A DNA stretch of 64,000 bases from Bugula neritina (Eukaryota > Bryozoa > Gymnolaemata > Cheilostomatida > Bugulidae). This document shows positions 62,239 to 64,000 of this stretch, piece by piece. The notes beneath the pieces were generated by a model that was not told where the DNA came from, did not search any database, and worked only from the letters and a program-made list of their open reading frames with translations. The first letter of the stretch is position 1, and every line of letters starts with the position of its first letter. The position numbers and the translations under genes were made by a program. The stretch lies in assembly GCA_964035545.1 (NCBI GenBank), contig OZ037768.1, forward strand, positions 5,199,241 to 5,263,240. The letters run 5' to 3'.

Positions 62239-63629
62239 TCTCAGTTACGACTACAATGTAATAAAGAACAAGATGCAGTATGTGGACGTTTCAAAATTAA
62301 TAAATTATTCAATTGAGTAAATGTTAGATGCTAAAAGAGCTGTAAAAATATTGTTCAATTAAAAAAGATAGAATAATAATGCAAATCTAATAATAGCCAT
62401 TCTTAAAAGTAAACATACTTTTAACATAAATTATAAAATAATTACATAGTTTAATATGAATACCAAAAAAACAGCATAAAATAAATAGAAGAGTTAATAA
62501 TTTAATATGCATATGATAGGAAACAAAATATTTAAACCAACGTTGAACAATAATAAAAATATCATTATAATTCATAAATATTACTTGTTTTGCAGACTTC
62601 ATAACTAGCAACTATTGTATTTTTACCAGGTCTAATACTAATAGTAATAGTAATTACGCTGGTACTGATAATGGTACTAAAAGTAAATTTATTATTACAG
62701 GAAATAATAACGATAATAAAATAAAACACAGTATACAATAAAAGCGGCTTAGGTACAACTAGTATTATGCATAAATCATGATCACAATCATAATGATATC
62801 GGTAATCATTGTATCTATCCTTGAGTACTTTTCTTTTAGTTAAAACTTTACTTCTAGTTCTACTTTCAGAAACAAAGTCAAATGCTTACTCAGTTTAGGT
62901 GAGTGAATTTATCAGTGTGATGTTTGTACTACTCAAAGTGATTACTGATTTATTATTTTTGCATATTAAGTCACACTAGTGAAAATAACCTACTAAAAAT
63001 TATATTTCATAAAATACCAGCATCTCAAACTATAAAAATACTGAAACACAAAGAGATTTTGACGCAATGTAAATTTTAATGTGAATGTGCAAGTAGCCGC
63101 CTTTGAGAGCCCCGTTTCCATGGAAGTAGTGAGACTTTTTGTTATTACGAGCAAAAGAGCTGTATCTGGCGACATGGCCTTGACCTATAATGTTGCACAG
63201 TTCATGATAAAAGCCTAGAAGTAGAACTAGCAGGCATTAATGATTGAAATTTTTGCTTTAATTTCATCATAACCAAAATGATAATGGAATTGTTAATAGA
63301 GCTGTAATTATTTAGCAAACAGCACAATTTTTATTTTGTATGTGATACAAGTGGATATACATTTTTTTCAAAAAAGTCAGCTTATGACAAAGTTGATATA
63401 TAGTTATACCTATATTTCTAGTTAATGTTATACAAGTGAATATTGATATTTGAAAATTTAATAAATTATCTGTTAGTTGTTACACAAACACTGACTGTAA
63501 CATTTTCACTTTGGGCTTGGCTTAGAGTTAGTCTTACTTTTACCTAGAGTTAGTTTACTCTTAGTCTTACTGTCAGACCCACTCACCCAGTTTGAGTTAC
63601 TGTTAGTATCATTAGATTAAACTATCAGT
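62239..63629. promoter_or_regulatory. Shared upstream region of DLEC1 and the PAFAH1B-like gene
   Basis: The two genes point away from each other, and 1.39 kb separates their start codons. The stretch must hold both 5' UTRs and probably both promoters. I cannot identify TATA boxes, initiators or RFX-type ciliary sites with confidence. It contains TAGTAATAGTAATTA-like microsatellite sequence near 62636-62720 and TTAGTCTTACT-type repeats at 63520-63600. Confidence 0.4.
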
Positions 63630-63725
63630 ATGAGTATGTCCGCCAAATCCAATGGCAACAGCAACACGGCCACTAAACCTACACCAGTCGAAGATGTGAG
63701 AGGTGATAACAACTGGATGGCAATG
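63630..63725 (+). CDS. PAFAH1B2/3: First coding exon of PAFAH1B2/3-like acetylhydrolase subunit (partial)
   Basis: 32 codons from ATG to a GTTAGT donor at 63726. The tail TKPTPVEDVRGDNNWMAM matches the N-terminus of the catalytic alpha subunits of type IB platelet-activating factor acetylhydrolase, where KPTPVQDVQGDGRWM-type sequence precedes HxRF. Those subunits are cytosolic serine esterases that partner LIS1. The catalytic residues would lie in later exons beyond 64000, so activity cannot be judged. Short length makes this a motif-level call. Confidence 0.7.
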
Positions 63726-64000
63726 GTTAGTATTATTATTATCATAACGGTGTAACTATACCTAAATTTATAGGTTTAGTTTGCTGTCACTATGACTAGT
63801 CACTATAAGTATAAGTATTTCCACTTAATTTTAAAGAATATTAATAGTAATTGTAATGGTGATACTGATAGCAAAGGTAACTGTAATCACTCTTACGATA
63901 ATGGTATTATTAATATTAAATCTCAGTCTGGCCCTGGACTAATAGTGTTAGAAATACTAATGGTTAATATTATAGTAATACTTAATAAAGTGATACTGAT
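63726..64000 (+). other. First intron of the PAFAH1B2/3-like gene, cut by the window end
   Basis: AT-rich with TTATTATTATC and AATACTAATGGT-type simple sequence. No second exon appears before the window ends. Confidence 0.55.

Overview
This is animal nuclear DNA. It is AT-rich and intron-dense, with GT/GC-AG introns, tRNA-derived SINEs, a dead non-LTR retrotransposon and simple repeats. The gene set (nitric oxide synthase, the ciliary protein DLEC1, a fast-diverging class A GPCR, a PAFAH1B catalytic subunit) points to an invertebrate with motile cilia. A spiralian (lophotrochozoan) is my best guess; phylum cannot be fixed from the sequence.

Layout. Positions 1-1241 are upstream flank. 1243-10406 (+) is a complete 23-exon nitric oxide synthase gene (NOS copy 1, 1059 aa). 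10407-21847 is intergenic: a 5'-truncated LINE with a damaged reverse transcriptase (14091-15580, -), a 21-bp minisatellite (15597-15933), a small hAT-like element with an 8-bp target duplication (17228-17556), and a tRNA-derived SINE near 20.9 kb. 21848-32542 (+) is a second complete 23-exon NOS gene (copy 2, 1059 aa) with the same intron positions and phases, so the pair is a tandem duplication. 36294-37373 (+) is an intronless class A GPCR. 41935-62238 (-) is a full 36-exon DLEC1/CFAP81 orthologue (1732 aa). 63630-63725 (+) is the first coding exon of a PAFAH1B2/3-like gene that leaves the window, head to head with DLEC1.

The NOS copies have heme, tetrahydrobiopterin/zinc, calmodulin, FMN, FAD and NADPH regions. 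Both lack the FMN-domain autoinhibitory insert and the C-terminal tail found in regulated mammalian enzymes. Copy divergence is patchy. Some exons, and one whole intron that carries a possible cassette or poison exon, are almost identical, while others have drifted far, which suggests gene conversion mixed with relaxed constraint. All exon boundaries were derived by hand from splice signals, reading frame and, for NOS, comparison of the two copies. Both reconstructions keep an open frame throughout.
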